NCBI RefSeq assembly: GCF_000986785.1
Contig: NZ_LAYY01000035.1
Coordinates: 1-33,780 of the forward strand
Source: Mesobacillus campisalis
GTDB taxonomy: Bacteria; Bacillota; Bacilli; Bacillales; Cytobacillaceae
Direction of reading: 5' to 3'
DNA length: 33,780 bases
The notes beneath the pieces were generated by a model. It was not told the DNA's origin, did not search any database, and saw nothing but the letters and a program-made list of their open reading frames with translations. Shown here in pieces: positions 7,629 to 16,855 of this stretch; positions within the stretch are counted from its first letter, which is position 1, and each line of letters opens with the position of its first letter. The position numbers and the translations under genes were made by a program.

Positions 7629-9005
7629 TTATCCCTTATTTTGCAGGAAAGAGACTGTTTCTTCCAGTTTCATGCCGCGCGAGGCCTTTACCAGGACAAG
7701 GGTTTTTCCAGATGCGAGCTGTTTTAGCTTTTGATTAAGTTCATCTTTATTTTCAAAGGAAAACACTCTGCCTTCTCCAAGAGCCTCCTTGGCGCCAATG
7801 CCAATAAAGGCACCAAGGCTGCCAAAAGTCAGCACATAGTCAACCTTCCCTGAATCCAGTTCCGCACCGATTTGCTGATGGAACTCTTTTTCCTGCGGGC
7901 CGAGCTCAAGCATGTCCCCAAGCACCAATATTTTCCGGTCATACCCAGGCAAATTTGAGACTAGTTCAATCGCTGCCCTCATGGAAGTCGGGCTTGCATT
8001 ATAGGCGTCATTGATAATTGATTCGCCGTTCGCGCCTTTTACAAGCTCCATTCTCATATTGGTCAATTTCAACCCGGCAAATCCTTCATTCATCCTGTTA
8101 AAGGCAACACCAAAAAATTCAGCTGCCAGCATGGCGGCAAGCCCATTAAGGACATTGTGCGTCCCTAAAACAGGCAAGTGGAATTTCTCTTCGCCTGCAT
8201 TTGTTGTAAAGGTATTCCCCTCCGGATGCTGGTCGATTTTGGCAGGATAAAGGTCATTACCGGCGTTTCTGCCGAACGTCTTTACACTTCCCGGTCCATC
8301 ATATGCCGCCAGGCGCTCACGCAGCAACGGCTCATCTCCGTTATAGATGATTCTGCCCCCGTCCTTTAGGCCAAGGATGATTTCCATCTTTGCGTCAGCA
8401 ATTGCTTCCCGCGAACCGAGATCGAGCAGGTGCGATTCGCCAATATTGGTGATAATGACCGCATCCGGCCTGGCGAGCCTTGTCAAAAATTCAATTTCGC
8501 CTTTGGCGCTCATCCCCATTTCCAGGACGGCCATTTCCGTGTCTTCACTAAGGCGCAAAATCGTTAATGGCAGGCCAATATGGTTGTTATAGTTGCCTTC
8601 TGTTTTCCTGACACGGTACTTGAGTCCAAGCAGGCTGGCGGCCATATCCTTTGTCGTTGTCTTTCCATTGCTCCCGGTAATCCCGAGCACTTTCACATTG
8701 AGCTCATTCCGGTAGCTTCTGGCCAGTTCCTGAAGGGCGGTCAATGTATCGTCAACCAGTATAAGCGGCAAATGGCTTGGCGGATTGGGAACATCTTTCT
8801 GCCAGAAAGCTGCGGCTGCACCTCGTTTGATGGCATCCTCCACGAACCGGTGGCCATCCGCATTTTCTCCTTTGAAAGGGACAAAAAGATTCCCCGCCTC
8901 TATTTTGCGGGAATCAATGGAAACCCCATTTATCATTACATCACCAAATTTTTCTGCATCTGCCTGAATCATTTCGGCAATTTTGTTAAGCGGCTTTTGA
9001 ATCAC
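7629..9005 (-). CDS. murF: UDP-N-acetylmuramoyl-tripeptide--D-alanyl-D-alanine ligase
   Basis: MurF adds the D-Ala-D-Ala dipeptide to UDP-MurNAc-tripeptide, the last cytoplasmic step of peptidoglycan precursor synthesis. The 458-aa protein has the Mur-ligase layout: an N-terminal UDP-binding domain, the ATP loop GITGSNGKTTTKD (about residues 108-120), the AVLEMGMSAKGEI and NIGESHLLDLGS blocks, and a C-terminal domain containing INDAYNASPTSM and LVLGDMLELG. The start is GTG 9005, eight bases behind AGGAGG. A longer frame from TTG 9023 would contain the binding site inside the gene and is rejected. It lies 29 bases downstream of ddl, the gene making its dipeptide substrate, so the two form an operon. 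Confidence 0.96.
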   Translation of the reverse strand: MIQKPLNKIAEMIQADAEKFGDVMINGVSIDSRKIEAGNLFVPFKGENADGHRFVEDAIKRGAAAAFWQKDVPNPPSHLPLILVDDTLTALQELARSYRNELNVKVLGITGSNGKTTTKDMAASLLGLKYRVRKTEGNYNNHIGLPLTILRLSEDTEMAVLEMGMSAKGEIEFLTRLARPDAVIITNIGESHLLDLGSREAIADAKMEIILGLKDGGRIIYNGDEPLLRERLAAYDGPGSVKTFGRNAGNDLYPAKIDQHPEGNTFTTNAGEEKFHLPVLGTHNVLNGLAAMLAAEFFGVAFNRMNEGFAGLKLTNMRMELVKGANGESIINDAYNASPTSMRAAIELVSNLPGYDRKILVLGDMLELGPQEKEFHQQIGAELDSGKVDYVLTFGSLGAFIGIGAKEALGEGRVFSFENKDELNQKLKQLASGKTLVLVKASRGMKLEETVSFLQNKG

Positions 9006-9034
9006 GGCATTATCCTCCTGCAATAACTTCTATC

Positions 9035-10102
9035 CTAAAAAGTGTATTTTATTTTTTGCTTCTCCTCATGGCGCTCTATTCCAAGCTGGACAAGCCTTTC
9101 AATCAGCTGGGGATATTCCAGTCCTGTATGCTTCCACAAAAGCGGGAACATGCTGAACGGAGTGAATCCAGGCATGGTATTAACTTCATTGATAAGCAGG
9201 TCTCCTTCTTTCGTGAGGAAGAAATCCGCCCGTACCAGGCCGGAACAGTCAAGTGCCTTATATGCCCTGATGGCCTGCGTCTTTAGTGCTTCATATTGGC
9301 TGTCTGTAATATCAGCAGGGATGATGAGGGCTGTGTCGCCATCTTCATATTTTGCTTTGTAATCATAAAAGTCTTTTTTGGGTACAATTTCACCCGCAAC
9401 AGAGCACTCTGCTTCATCGTTGCCCAAGACGCCAATTTCAATTTCCCTTGCAGTTACCCCTTGCTCCACAATCACTTTCCGGTCAAATTGAAACGCTTCT
9501 TCAAATGCCTGCCGAAGCTCTTCACGGTTGGCCGCCTTTGAGATGCCAACGCTTGAACCCAGATTGGCAGGCTTTACAAAGCAAGGGTAGCCAAGCTTTT
9601 CCTCAACTTGTATAAAAGCCGTTTCCCTGTCCTTTTCCCACTCGCCGCGGATAAAGGAAACATAGGCTACCTGGTTAAGCCCGGCCTGTGCAAAAATATT
9701 TTTCATGGCCACTTTATCCATGCCTGCCGCAGAAGCCAACACCCCATTCCCAACATAAGGAAGGTTCAGCAATTCAAGCATACCCTGCACGGTTCCATCC
9801 TCGCCATTTGGTCCATGAAGCAGCGGGAAGATGACATCAAGGCTGGCCTCTTCGGATTGGAAAACCGCAGGATTAAAACCAGGCGAAGGGAGGGCAGCCT
9901 GGGAGAATTCCAGCGCCTTGACACTTTCGGCCGGAGCATCCAGCCGAGGGCCCTTTACCCACTCCCCATTATCTGTTATGTAAATTGGATGGATTTCAAA
10001 CTTGTCATAATTGATTGCTCTCGTCACTGCAAGGGCCGTTTGCATCGATACCTTATGTTCAGCTGATTTGCCGCCATACAGCAGCCCGATTTTTGTTTTC
10101 AT
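9035..10102 (-). CDS. ddl: D-alanine--D-alanine ligase
   Basis: Ddl joins two D-alanines with ATP to give the dipeptide used by MurF. The 355-aa protein is an ATP-grasp enzyme with HGPNGEDG (96-103), [13 protein letters not shown] (177-189), the omega-loop YDYKAKY (246-252) and the metal-binding [10 protein letters not shown] (305-314). The tyrosine-type omega loop is that of D-Ala-D-Ala ligases, not of the VanA-type depsipeptide ligases, so no glycopeptide resistance is implied. ATG 10102 is chosen because it starts the canonical [11 protein letters not shown] strand and follows GGAGG by ten bases; the frame is open further upstream without support. It is the first gene of the ddl-murF operon. 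Confidence 0.96.
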   Translation of the reverse strand: MKTKIGLLYGGKSAEHKVSMQTALAVTRAINYDKFEIHPIYITDNGEWVKGPRLDAPAESVKALEFSQAALPSPGFNPAVFQSEEASLDVIFPLLHGPNGEDGTVQGMLELLNLPYVGNGVLASAAGMDKVAMKNIFAQAGLNQVAYVSFIRGEWEKDRETAFIQVEEKLGYPCFVKPANLGSSVGISKAANREELRQAFEEAFQFDRKVIVEQGVTAREIEIGVLGNDEAECSVAGEIVPKKDFYDYKAKYEDGDTALIIPADITDSQYEALKTQAIRAYKALDCSGLVRADFFLTKEGDLLINEVNTMPGFTPFSMFPLLWKHTGLEYPQLIERLVQLGIERHEEKQKIKYTF

Positions 10103-10300
10103 AGTCAGGAAACCTCCATTTATCTCGATCACTTTTTTTATTTTAACACTATCTTTATGAAGATAGGGAGACATTCTCTTTACATTCGGCAAGCCCCAGG
10201 CTTACTATTTCCTCTTTTTAATGTATGAAACCTCATGCTTGAACTAAACCTGTTATACAGGAATAAATCATCATCCCCGCACAATTTTAAAAAACAGGAT

Positions 10301-10334
10301 AAGAACGCCCTGGCAATCCTGCCAGGGCGTTCTT
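10301..10334 (-). terminator. Terminator downstream of the 256-aa unknown gene
   Basis: A perfect 15-bp stem AAGAACGCCCTGGCA/TGCCAGGGCGTTCTT immediately follows the stop codon at 10336. The minus-strand side continues into TATCCTGTTTTTT. Confidence 0.75.
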
Positions 10335-10335
10335 T

Positions 10336-11106
10336 CTAGAGCAAACTCCATTCTCTCTGCTTTTTGTCAAAGACTAGTCTTCCGTCCGGAGAGCCGTTTC
10401 CTGCCTGTGAGAATTCTTCATACATCTCGTCCATATTCGAAAAATCCCCGATGATCCAGATTGGAACTTCAAGCCGGTTGCGATTCTGCTCTACATTATG
10501 AATCGAAAAAACGGCCCCTTCCTTGAAAGCAGGGTTCAGCGATTTTAAAATCTCTCTGCTGATGGATGGATACACCCGCTTTTTGCGTATTCCCAGAAGG
10601 TTCTTCTCAGGTTTACGCGTGGCGATTTTCTCCGGAATGACATTCCCAAGCATGCGAAAAAAATCATTAAGATTGCGATAGTAAACCTTATTGAACCAGC
10701 CATCATCATGGGCCAGATAGGCAAACCGGTTGCCAAGCTGGTTATAAAACGGAAGCTTCAAATGATGTTTCGTGTGGCCTAAGTACAGGATCTCGGCAAT
10801 TTCGTGTGGTGCCATGACATTGAGCCCCTCGACTTCTTCAAAATCCATCCAGCAAAAATCACCGTATCCCGCTACATTTTCAGCCACAAGCTTTGCGACT
10901 CTGTCTTCCGGGACATAATGCAGCAGCGTGTGACGGTTAAAATCTCCATCATCGTATTGATGCTTCAAGAGCAACAGGTTATGGATTGAATCCGGCAGGG
11001 AGCGCGCAAATTCAAAAAACTCTATTCCGCACGATAACACATACTGATCACGGTCGTTTAGATGGACATACAAAAGATCCCGGTTATATGAATGGTGCCT
11101 CTTCAA
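10336..11106 (-). CDS. Conserved-looking protein of unknown function
   Basis: I do not recognise this 256-aa protein. It is soluble, with no signal peptide or membrane helix. It is rich in aromatic and histidine residues in its first half (for example MKRHHSYNRDLLYVHLNDRDQY, shown by residues 1-22) and ends in a more charged part with WIIGDFSNMDEMYEEF. The start is TTG 11106, six bases behind a strong AGGGGGA site. It stands alone: a terminator follows it and the 45-aa gene upstream has its own terminator. It lies between ddl and the sensor kinase, so position does not reveal its role. Codon use looks like its neighbours. That it is a real gene is clear from the binding site, length and terminator; its function is not. 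Confidence 0.8.
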   Translation of the reverse strand: MKRHHSYNRDLLYVHLNDRDQYVLSCGIEFFEFARSLPDSIHNLLLLKHQYDDGDFNRHTLLHYVPEDRVAKLVAENVAGYGDFCWMDFEEVEGLNVMAPHEIAEILYLGHTKHHLKLPFYNQLGNRFAYLAHDDGWFNKVYYRNLNDFFRMLGNVIPEKIATRKPEKNLLGIRKKRVYPSISREILKSLNPAFKEGAVFSIHNVEQNRNRLEVPIWIIGDFSNMDEMYEEFSQAGNGSPDGRLVFDKKQREWSLL

Positions 11107-11320
11107 GCTGATTCCCCCTGACGTTATTACAATTCCCTAATCACCATATTTAAATTGAATGATACTTTTCATTTTACTACAAGATGAAGAGAAACGCTTC
11201 AGATGTATACTCAACTAAATAGGAAGATGGAACTACCATTCTTTTTGTAAGGATATTCCTTTTTTGCTAGCATGATATTGTAAAGAATCCGCTCCATAAA
11301 AATTATATGTTCTCACCAAC
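11107..11320 (-). other. Upstream region of the unknown gene, no gene seen
   Basis: Just over 200 AT-rich bases separate the 256-aa gene from the terminator of the small gene. I see no coding frame with a binding site. Weak promoter-like boxes (TATACA, TAAAAT) occur on the minus strand, but without good -35 partners. Confidence 0.4.
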
Positions 11321-11321
11321 A

Positions 11322-11354
11322 AAAACAGCTCCGTCGGAAGAAAGGAGCTGTTTT
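11322..11354 (-). terminator. Terminator of the 45-aa membrane peptide gene
   Basis: An 11-bp stem AAAACAGCTCC/GGAGCTGTTTT sits three bases after the stop codon and is followed by TTTTTGTTG on the minus strand. It also has T residues on the plus side. Confidence 0.85.
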
Positions 11355-11357
11355 TTA

Positions 11358-11495
11358 TCAGGAAAAATTATCAATAAAGAACAGAACAATGAAAATAATG
11401 AAGGCATAGAAGCTTAGATGCAAGAGAATTGTTGCTATAAAATCCTTTAATTTCTCCAATGTAAAAGTTTGATTCCTTCTGACTCTCGCTCTCAT
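11358..11495 (-). CDS. Small single-span membrane protein, unknown function
   Basis: This 45-aa protein is missing from ordinary ORF calls because of its length, but it has every sign of a gene. There is a near-perfect AAGGAGGA site five bases before the ATG, an extended -10 promoter upstream and a terminator directly after the stop. The N-terminus is strongly basic (MRARVRRNQTF), followed by a short amphipathic stretch (LEKLKDFIATI) and one transmembrane helix (about residues 23-41) ending in IDNFS. The positive-inside rule puts the N-terminus in the cytoplasm. I do not recognise a family. It could be a membrane-associated regulator or a stress peptide. Confidence 0.75.
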   Translation of the reverse strand: MRARVRRNQTFTLEKLKDFIATILLHLSFYAFIIFIVLFFIDNFS

Positions 11496-11546
11496 CGGCT
11501 TCCTCCTTATAAAATTTTACAGTTCACCCAATATTTTCTCCTTTTT

Positions 11547-11555
11547 ATTATACCA
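11547..11555 (-). promoter_or_regulatory. Extended -10 promoter for the 45-aa peptide gene
   Basis: On the minus strand TGG-TATAAT is a perfect extended -10 (TGnTATAAT), located about 50 bases before the start codon at 11495. The -35 region is poor, which extended -10 promoters tolerate. Confidence 0.6.
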
Positions 11556-11615
11556 TAGGCATGCCATCCGACGGAGCATCCAAAGCGTTTCATGTGGAAC
11601 ATTTTTATGCAGGCA

Positions 11616-12854
11616 TCAAGCAGCCGAGGGAATCATCAATGTAAAGGTCGTCCCTTTTCCCACTTCACTGTCGATAAGGATTTTCCCTTTCATTCGGTAA
11701 ATGATTTCATAGCAAATCATCAACCCAAGCCCCGTCCCTTTTTCCTTTGTTGAATAATAGGGGCTTCCCAGCTTTGCCAGCTGTTTTTTTGTCATTCCAA
11801 TTCCTTCATCCTGAATGCGGACGTGGATGTACTCCCCTTCATTTCCCGCTTTTATATAAAATTTGCCTCCGTCAGGCATGGCTTCAATTCCATTTTTCAT
11901 CAAGTTAATAATAACTTGCCTTACTTCATGGGGGTCTGCTTTAATCTTTAAGCCTTCTTCTACCTGTTCGATAATCTCTATGTTGGAATAATGGGAATAA
12001 GGCTTCATAAACTCGGTAATCTCCCTAAGAAGCAAAGTCAAGTCAATTTCATTTTCCTGATGGACAGCCGGCCTGGCCAGAGAAAGGAAATTATTAATGA
12101 TGGTTTGGGTACGCTCCAGCTCCTGAAGGGAGATATTAATATACATCATTTGGTTATCTGTAAGGTTTTTCTCTCCCAGCAATACTTGCATAAAGCCTTT
12201 AATTGTTGTGATCGGATTCCGGACTTCATGGGCCACGGAAGCCGCGAGCTGGCTGATGGCGGAAAGTTTCTCTGCTTTATGGAGCTCCATGACAGTCTTC
12301 CGCTGAAAGTCCGTCATTTCAATCATATATATGGTGATCCCGAGAGCCATAAAGGAAACGAAGGCGAACACAAGCAAATGAGGCAGATAGGTGGCATCTC
12401 CACCTTTCACCAATATGACAGCCCTGGTCAACGTAATTAAAAAGTAAATCGAAAATGCCATCAGCACCTTTTTATTGATGGACGATTCTTTATACTGCCG
12501 GTTCATCAGATAAAAAATGGCGACCACAATGGAATAGTTAAGGATGGTAACCACGATTGGGTCAGTGCTGAACAATGCACTATGCAGTGTAAGGAAAACA
12601 ATCAGCGCAAGGGCCGCCGCGGGCCCAATATAGAAATAGCCAATAAATACCGGCAGGAACTTAAGGTCATATTCGAAACCGCCAGTAAACCGGACCGGAA
12701 AGGATGCAGTAAGCAATAATGTGATGAATACAGAAGCAACAAAAACAGGCTTTGGCCTGATATGAAGCTTTTGCATATAAAGAAAATTATAAATCAACCC
12801 CAAAAAAAGGATGACAGAAAAATGCAACAGTAAATCCTTTACAAAGTTCACCAT
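11616..12854 (-). CDS. Membrane sensor histidine kinase, KinB-like
   Basis: This 412-aa kinase has five or six transmembrane helices in residues 1-180 of the LytS/YhcK-type 5TM receptor class. A HisKA domain follows with the H-box SVAHEVRNP (phospho-acceptor His209). An HATPase domain then shows N321 in LMKNGIEAM, DEGIGM (349-354) and GTGLGL (373-378). This architecture is that of B. subtilis KinB, which feeds phosphate into the sporulation phosphorelay. No response regulator lies nearby, which fits an orphan phosphorelay kinase. KapB, the KinB partner, is not seen. A GGAGAGGG site precedes ATG 12854. The phosphorelay assignment is inference; the kinase call is firm. Confidence 0.9.
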   Translation of the reverse strand: MVNFVKDLLLHFSVILFLGLIYNFLYMQKLHIRPKPVFVASVFITLLLTASFPVRFTGGFEYDLKFLPVFIGYFYIGPAAALALIVFLTLHSALFSTDPIVVTILNYSIVVAIFYLMNRQYKESSINKKVLMAFSIYFLITLTRAVILVKGGDATYLPHLLVFAFVSFMALGITIYMIEMTDFQRKTVMELHKAEKLSAISQLAASVAHEVRNPITTIKGFMQVLLGEKNLTDNQMMYINISLQELERTQTIINNFLSLARPAVHQENEIDLTLLLREITEFMKPYSHYSNIEIIEQVEEGLKIKADPHEVRQVIINLMKNGIEAMPDGGKFYIKAGNEGEYIHVRIQDEGIGMTKKQLAKLGSPYYSTKEKGTGLGLMICYEIIYRMKGKILIDSEVGKGTTFTLMIPSAA

Positions 12855-12945
12855 TGTTCTACCCTCTCCTACTCTCCTCGCTAGAGATCTGTCAGGTTAT
12901 CTTGATACATGCCGGTTCTTGTCTATATTTTGCTCTCTTCTTTCT

Positions 12946-12974
12946 ATTTTAGCTAGGTTATCAGTAAAAGTTAA
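12946..12974 (-). promoter_or_regulatory. Candidate promoter of the sensor kinase gene
   Basis: On the minus strand TTAACT (12969-12974) and TAAAAT (12946-12951) are separated by 17 bases, about 90 bases before the kinase start. Confidence 0.45.
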
Positions 12975-13107
12975 CAAATTATTCAAATTATTCATGATTC
13001 CCTTTTTCTCCCATACCCTTTTCTGCAATTCCTCCGGCTCCACAGATAATCCAAGCAAAGGAAAGCATTCTGGGCAAAAATCCTTTTGTCTCCGCTTTCA
13101 TGGATAT

Positions 13108-13136
13108 TTCACAAATCTGCCAAAATCATTTATACT
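13108..13136 (+). promoter_or_regulatory. Sigma-A-type promoter of the SulP gene
   Basis: TTCACA (13108-13113) and TATACT (13131-13136) are spaced by exactly 17 bases, about 75 bases before the SulP start. Confidence 0.65.
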
Positions 13137-13210
13137 CAAGCTTGTTCACAACGGCCCCGACTTTCATGAGAGTTGAAAGTCACAAAAACACTAGGGAAAA
13201 GAGGTACTAT

Positions 13211-14689
13211 ATGAATCTGGATAAAATTAAATATGAATGGTTTGGCAATATAAGAGGGGACATCCTTGCTGGACTGGTTGTCGCGATGGCGTTGATTCCT
13301 GAAGCGATCGCCTTCTCGATCATCGCGGGCGTGGACCCGATGATCGGCCTTTATGCTTCCTTCTGTATTGCCGTGGTAATTGCCTTTGTCGGGGGACGGC
13401 CAGGGATGATTTCTGCTGCCACCGGAGCTACCGCCCTCCTGATGACCACCCTTGTCGCACAGCATGGGCTGCAGTACTTGCTCGCCGCAACCATCCTTAC
13501 CGGGATTCTACAAATTATCATGGGTGCTCTTAAGCTTGGGCGCCTGATGAAGTTCGTGCCGAATTCCGTAATGGTTGGTTTCGTTAATGCATTGGCGATT
13601 CTTATTTTCACCTCCCAGCTGCCGCACTTTGCCGGCGAATCATGGGCCATGTATATGATGGTTGCGGGAGCATTGGCGATTATTTATATCTTGCCGCGCT
13701 TTACAAAGGCTGTTCCCTCCCCTCTGGTCGCCATAGTGGTGATTACCGCTATTGCCATCATGACCGGAAGCGGGGTAAGGACAATAGGAGATATGGGAGA
13801 GTTGACCCAGACATTGCCTGCCTTCCTGATTCCCGATATCCCGTTGACATTTGAAACTCTTAAAATTATCTTTCCTTACTCTCTGTCCATCGCGATCGTC
13901 GGTTTGGTGGAATCACTGCTGACTGCATCGATTGTCGATGACATGACCGATACAAAGAGTGACAAAAACAAAGAGGCGCGAGGACAAGGGATTGCCAATA
14001 TGGTATCAGGTTTCTTTGGCGGAATGGCAGGCTGTGCAATGATTGGCCAGTCAGTAATCAACGTCAAGTCAGGCGGACGAGGAAGGCTTTCTGCATTGAC
14101 AGCTGGTGTATTCCTAATGGTATTGATTCTTCTATTAAATAATTTCCTTGTTCAAATTCCAATGGCGGCCTTGGTTGGTGTCATGATCATGGTTTCTATC
14201 GGAACATTCGATTGGTCCTATTTAAGAAGACTTCACAAGGTTCCTGTTACAGACACGATTGTCATGCTGGCTACAGTGGCTACCGTTCTGGCAACACATG
14301 ACCTTTCAAAGGGTGTTTTAGTCGGCATCATCTTGAGTGCAATTTTCTTTGCTGCCAAGATTTCCAAAGTAAAAGTGGCCACTGTGGCCTCAGGCCAACC
14401 GGCCAAAAAGGTCTACGGTGTAACAGGACAATTATTCTTCGCTTCTGTTACAGATTTCCTCGAGAGCTTTAATTACAGCGAGCCTGTAAAAGAAGTGACC
14501 CTGGATTTAACGTACGCCCATCTTTGGGATGACTCGGCCGTTAACGCCATTGATAAAGTGGTGATGAAATACCATCAAAATGGAGTAAATGTCAACCTGA
14601 TAGGATTGAACAAAGATAGCAGCACTCTGGTTGAAAAGCTTTCTGTACACAACAAGCCAGGCGCTCTTGGTAAGGCTGTGGGGCATTAA
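13211..14689 (+). CDS. SulP-family anion transporter with STAS domain
   Basis: This 492-aa protein is a SulP/SLC26-type carrier. It has a membrane domain of many helices beginning with [24 protein letters not shown], the SulP signature, then GLYASF and [18 protein letters not shown] cytoplasmic STAS domain occupies about residues 395-492 with [17 protein letters not shown]. SulP proteins move sulfate, bicarbonate or dicarboxylates; the substrate cannot be told from the sequence. The most similar protein I recall is B. subtilis YbaR. The start ATG 13211 follows GAGGT by seven bases; an earlier ATG at 13100 lies before the -10 box and is rejected. It is one of few plus-strand genes, divergent from the kinase. 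A strong bidirectional terminator follows. Confidence 0.9.
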   Translation: MNLDKIKYEWFGNIRGDILAGLVVAMALIPEAIAFSIIAGVDPMIGLYASFCIAVVIAFVGGRPGMISAATGATALLMTTLVAQHGLQYLLAATILTGILQIIMGALKLGRLMKFVPNSVMVGFVNALAILIFTSQLPHFAGESWAMYMMVAGALAIIYILPRFTKAVPSPLVAIVVITAIAIMTGSGVRTIGDMGELTQTLPAFLIPDIPLTFETLKIIFPYSLSIAIVGLVESLLTASIVDDMTDTKSDKNKEARGQGIANMVSGFFGGMAGCAMIGQSVINVKSGGRGRLSALTAGVFLMVLILLLNNFLVQIPMAALVGVMIMVSIGTFDWSYLRRLHKVPVTDTIVMLATVATVLATHDLSKGVLVGIILSAIFFAAKISKVKVATVASGQPAKKVYGVTGQLFFASVTDFLESFNYSEPVKEVTLDLTYAHLWDDSAVNAIDKVVMKYHQNGVNVNLIGLNKDSSTLVEKLSVHNKPGALGKAVGH

Positions 14690-14693
14690 TAGC

Positions 14694-14727
14694 AAAAACC
14701 CCTGACGGGTCACCGTCAGGGGTTTTT
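14694..14727. terminator. Bidirectional terminator between SulP gene and glmS
   Basis: A perfect 15-bp stem AAAAACCCCTGACGG/CCGTCAGGGGTTTTT with a GTCA loop carries its own A and T tracts and serves both convergent genes. Confidence 0.92.
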
Positions 14728-14739
14728 CTATTTATTCCC

Positions 14740-16542
14740 TTACTCAACCGTTACGCTTTTCGCCAGGTTTCTTGGCTTGTCGACGTCACAGTCGCGGTGC
14801 AGCGCCGCATAGTAGGAAATCAGCTGCATTGGTATAACAGAGATAAGAGGTGTTAATAAACTATTCACTTCCGGAATGACGAAGCGGTCTCCGTCCATTT
14901 CCAGGCCTTCCATTGATATGATGCATGGGTTGGCACCACGTGCCGCTACTTCCTTGACGTTCCCGCGGATGCTCAGATTGACGAAGTCCTGTGTCGCAAT
15001 GGCAATGACTGGTGTACCTTCTTCAATCAGTGCGATCGTACCATGCTTCAGTTCGCCGCCTGCAAATCCTTCGGCCTGGATGTAGGAAATCTCTTTCAGC
15101 TTCAAGGCACCTTCAAGACCTACATAAAAATCGATGCCCCGGCCGATAAAGAAGCAATTTCGTGTTACTGCCAGGTACTCTCGGGCAATGCTTTCGAAAT
15201 CTTCCTTGGCATCACAGAGGACTTCCATCGCGTTGGCCACAATTCCAAGTTCCTGGACAAGGTCAAATTCGGCGTTAATGCCGCGGCTCTTTGCCGTTAC
15301 ATCAGCAAGGATTGCAAGGACCGCCAACTGGGCTGTATATGCCTTCGTGGAGGCAACAGCAATTTCAGGACCGGCATGGAGAAGCAAGGTGTAATCAGCC
15401 TCACGGGATAAGGTGGATCCGGCCACATTTGTGATGGTCAGAGCCTTATGTCCCATTTCCTTTACCTGTACAAGCACTTGGCGGCTGTCAGCTGTTTCAC
15501 CGCTTTGGGAGATGAAAACAAACAGCGGCTTTTGTGATAGCAGTGGCATGTTATAGCCAAACTCACTGGAAATGTGAACCTCTACCGGGATTTCGGCAAG
15601 TTTTTCGATAAACTGCTTGCCAACCAGGCCGGCATGGTAGGAGGTGCCAGCAGCAATAATGTAGATGCGGTCGGCATTGTTCATTGCTTTGACTATGTCT
15701 GAATCCACTTCCAGCGCACCGTTTTCATCCTGGTAGTTCTGGACGATTTTCCGCATCACCAGCGGCTGCTCATCAATTTCCTTCAGCATATAGTGAGGGT
15801 AGGTTCCCTTTTCAATATCGCTGGCATCCAGTTCGGCAGTGTAAGGTTCGCGGCTGATGACCTCTCCATTCAGGTTCTGGATGGTTACTTCGTCTTTTTT
15901 TACGATTACCATCTCTTTGTCCATTAGCTCCACATACTTGTCCGTAACTTGAAGCATGGCCATGGCATCACTGGCCACCACATTGAAGCCAAAGCCAAGA
16001 CCGACAAGGAGAGGGCTCTTGTTTTTAGCAACATAGATGGTTTCTTTATCTTGTTCATCAATAAGGGCAAGCGCATAGGAACCATGCAAAAGTGTCAGCG
16101 TCTTGCGGAACGCTTCTTCCACGCCAAGACCATCGTTTACGAACAGTTCTACCAACTGGACGATGACTTCAGTGTCTGTTTCACTTTTCAATGGTACATT
16201 CTGCAGATACTCGCGCTTTAGGATATCGTAATTTTCGATAACACCGTTATGAACAAGCGTGAACCTTCCTGAGTTGCTTTGGTGCGGATGGGAATTTGTC
16301 TTGCTGGGAGCTCCGTGGGTCGCCCAGCGTGTATGCCCGATTCCAGTGTTGGCTTCTACACTTCCATCCACTACCGACCTTAGGTCGGCAATGCGGCCCT
16401 TTTCCTTGAACACGTGTACGCCCTGCTCGTTGGCAACAGCAATTCCCGCAGAATCATATCCGCGGTATTCAAGCTTTTCCAAGCCTTTTAGTAAAATTTC
16501 TTTTGAATCATTAAAACCAATATATCCAACAATACCACACAT
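14740..16542 (-). CDS. glmS: Glutamine--fructose-6-phosphate aminotransferase
   Basis: GlmS converts fructose-6-phosphate and glutamine into glucosamine-6-phosphate, the entry step of cell-wall amino-sugar synthesis. The 600-aa protein starts with MCGIVGYIG, so Cys becomes the N-terminal nucleophile after Met removal. The glutaminase domain shows [11 protein letters not shown]. Two SIS domains follow from about residue 285, with [10 protein letters not shown] and the C-terminal [16 protein letters not shown] 16542 is chosen because the Cys must be residue 2 and GGGAGGAA lies just upstream; the frame's ten extra upstream codons are spurious. Expression is controlled by the glmS ribozyme in its leader, giving feedback by the product. 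Confidence 0.98.
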   Translation of the reverse strand: MCGIVGYIGFNDSKEILLKGLEKLEYRGYDSAGIAVANEQGVHVFKEKGRIADLRSVVDGSVEANTGIGHTRWATHGAPSKTNSHPHQSNSGRFTLVHNGVIENYDILKREYLQNVPLKSETDTEVIVQLVELFVNDGLGVEEAFRKTLTLLHGSYALALIDEQDKETIYVAKNKSPLLVGLGFGFNVVASDAMAMLQVTDKYVELMDKEMVIVKKDEVTIQNLNGEVISREPYTAELDASDIEKGTYPHYMLKEIDEQPLVMRKIVQNYQDENGALEVDSDIVKAMNNADRIYIIAAGTSYHAGLVGKQFIEKLAEIPVEVHISSEFGYNMPLLSQKPLFVFISQSGETADSRQVLVQVKEMGHKALTITNVAGSTLSREADYTLLLHAGPEIAVASTKAYTAQLAVLAILADVTAKSRGINAEFDLVQELGIVANAMEVLCDAKEDFESIAREYLAVTRNCFFIGRGIDFYVGLEGALKLKEISYIQAEGFAGGELKHGTIALIEEGTPVIAIATQDFVNLSIRGNVKEVAARGANPCIISMEGLEMDGDRFVIPEVNSLLTPLISVIPMQLISYYAALHRDCDVDKPRNLAKSVTVE

Positions 16543-16636
16543 AATTTCTGTTCCTCCCTGGTAAGGGGGCAAGGAACCCGGGGGCTGCCTGCCCCCTTAT
16601 CTCTGAATGATTAAATTTTTTATATAATTTTAGCAT

Positions 16637-16779
16637 TCCCTTCTCTTTGTCCATTAAGTTACCCCAATGTTTTAAAGAAGAGATTGCGGCTGTGCTCTTC
16701 AGCCGGGAGGCATCCGCCGAACATTCGATAAACCTCCACCCTCGTCAACTAATCCACCGTCCGGATTAGTCCAGGCGCT
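16637..16779 (-). ncRNA. glmS self-cleaving ribozyme riboswitch
   Basis: The minus strand carries the ribozyme core in order. It starts with A^GCGCC, the cleavage junction between 16779 and 16778. Next come a P2 hairpin with GACTAATCC/GGATTAGT, the conserved GACGAGG, GGAGGTTTATCGA, TTCGGCGGATGCCTCCCGGCTG, the AGCACAGCCGCAA turn, and the 3' P4 domain ending near ACAAAGAGAAGGG. Glucosamine-6-phosphate acts as cofactor for self-cleavage of the mRNA, which triggers decay of glmS message. The element ends about 95 bases before the glmS start. Confidence 0.96.
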
Positions 16780-16855
16780 TTTGTATTGCTTGCTTGTTTG
16801 TCTGCCCACCTTTCTGCTAGAGGATCTGTTTTTGCCTTTTTACAAAAACAGGATT

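Larger units (their letters stand above)
12855..13210. other. Divergent regulatory region between kinase and SulP genes
   Basis: These 356 bases hold no gene. They contain a minus-strand promoter candidate for the kinase (12946-12974), a good plus-strand promoter for the transporter (13108-13136) and an inverted repeat in the transporter leader (13159-13181). Confidence 0.6.

Noticed and set aside
8580-9026. 148-aa plus-strand frame
   Set aside because: Antisense to murF, without a ribosome binding site or a recognisable domain.
9608-10066. 152-aa plus-strand frame
   Set aside because: Antisense to ddl; ddl's ATP-grasp motifs are complete.
9035-10102. Vancomycin-type D-Ala-D-Lac ligase
   Set aside because: The omega loop is YDYKAKY as in ordinary Ddl, the gene pairs with murF, and there are no vanH- or vanX-like neighbours.
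13100-13210. Longer N-terminus of the SulP transporter from ATG 13100
   Set aside because: That ATG lies upstream of the predicted -10 box and has no binding site; ATG 13211 has GAGGT and fits the family start.
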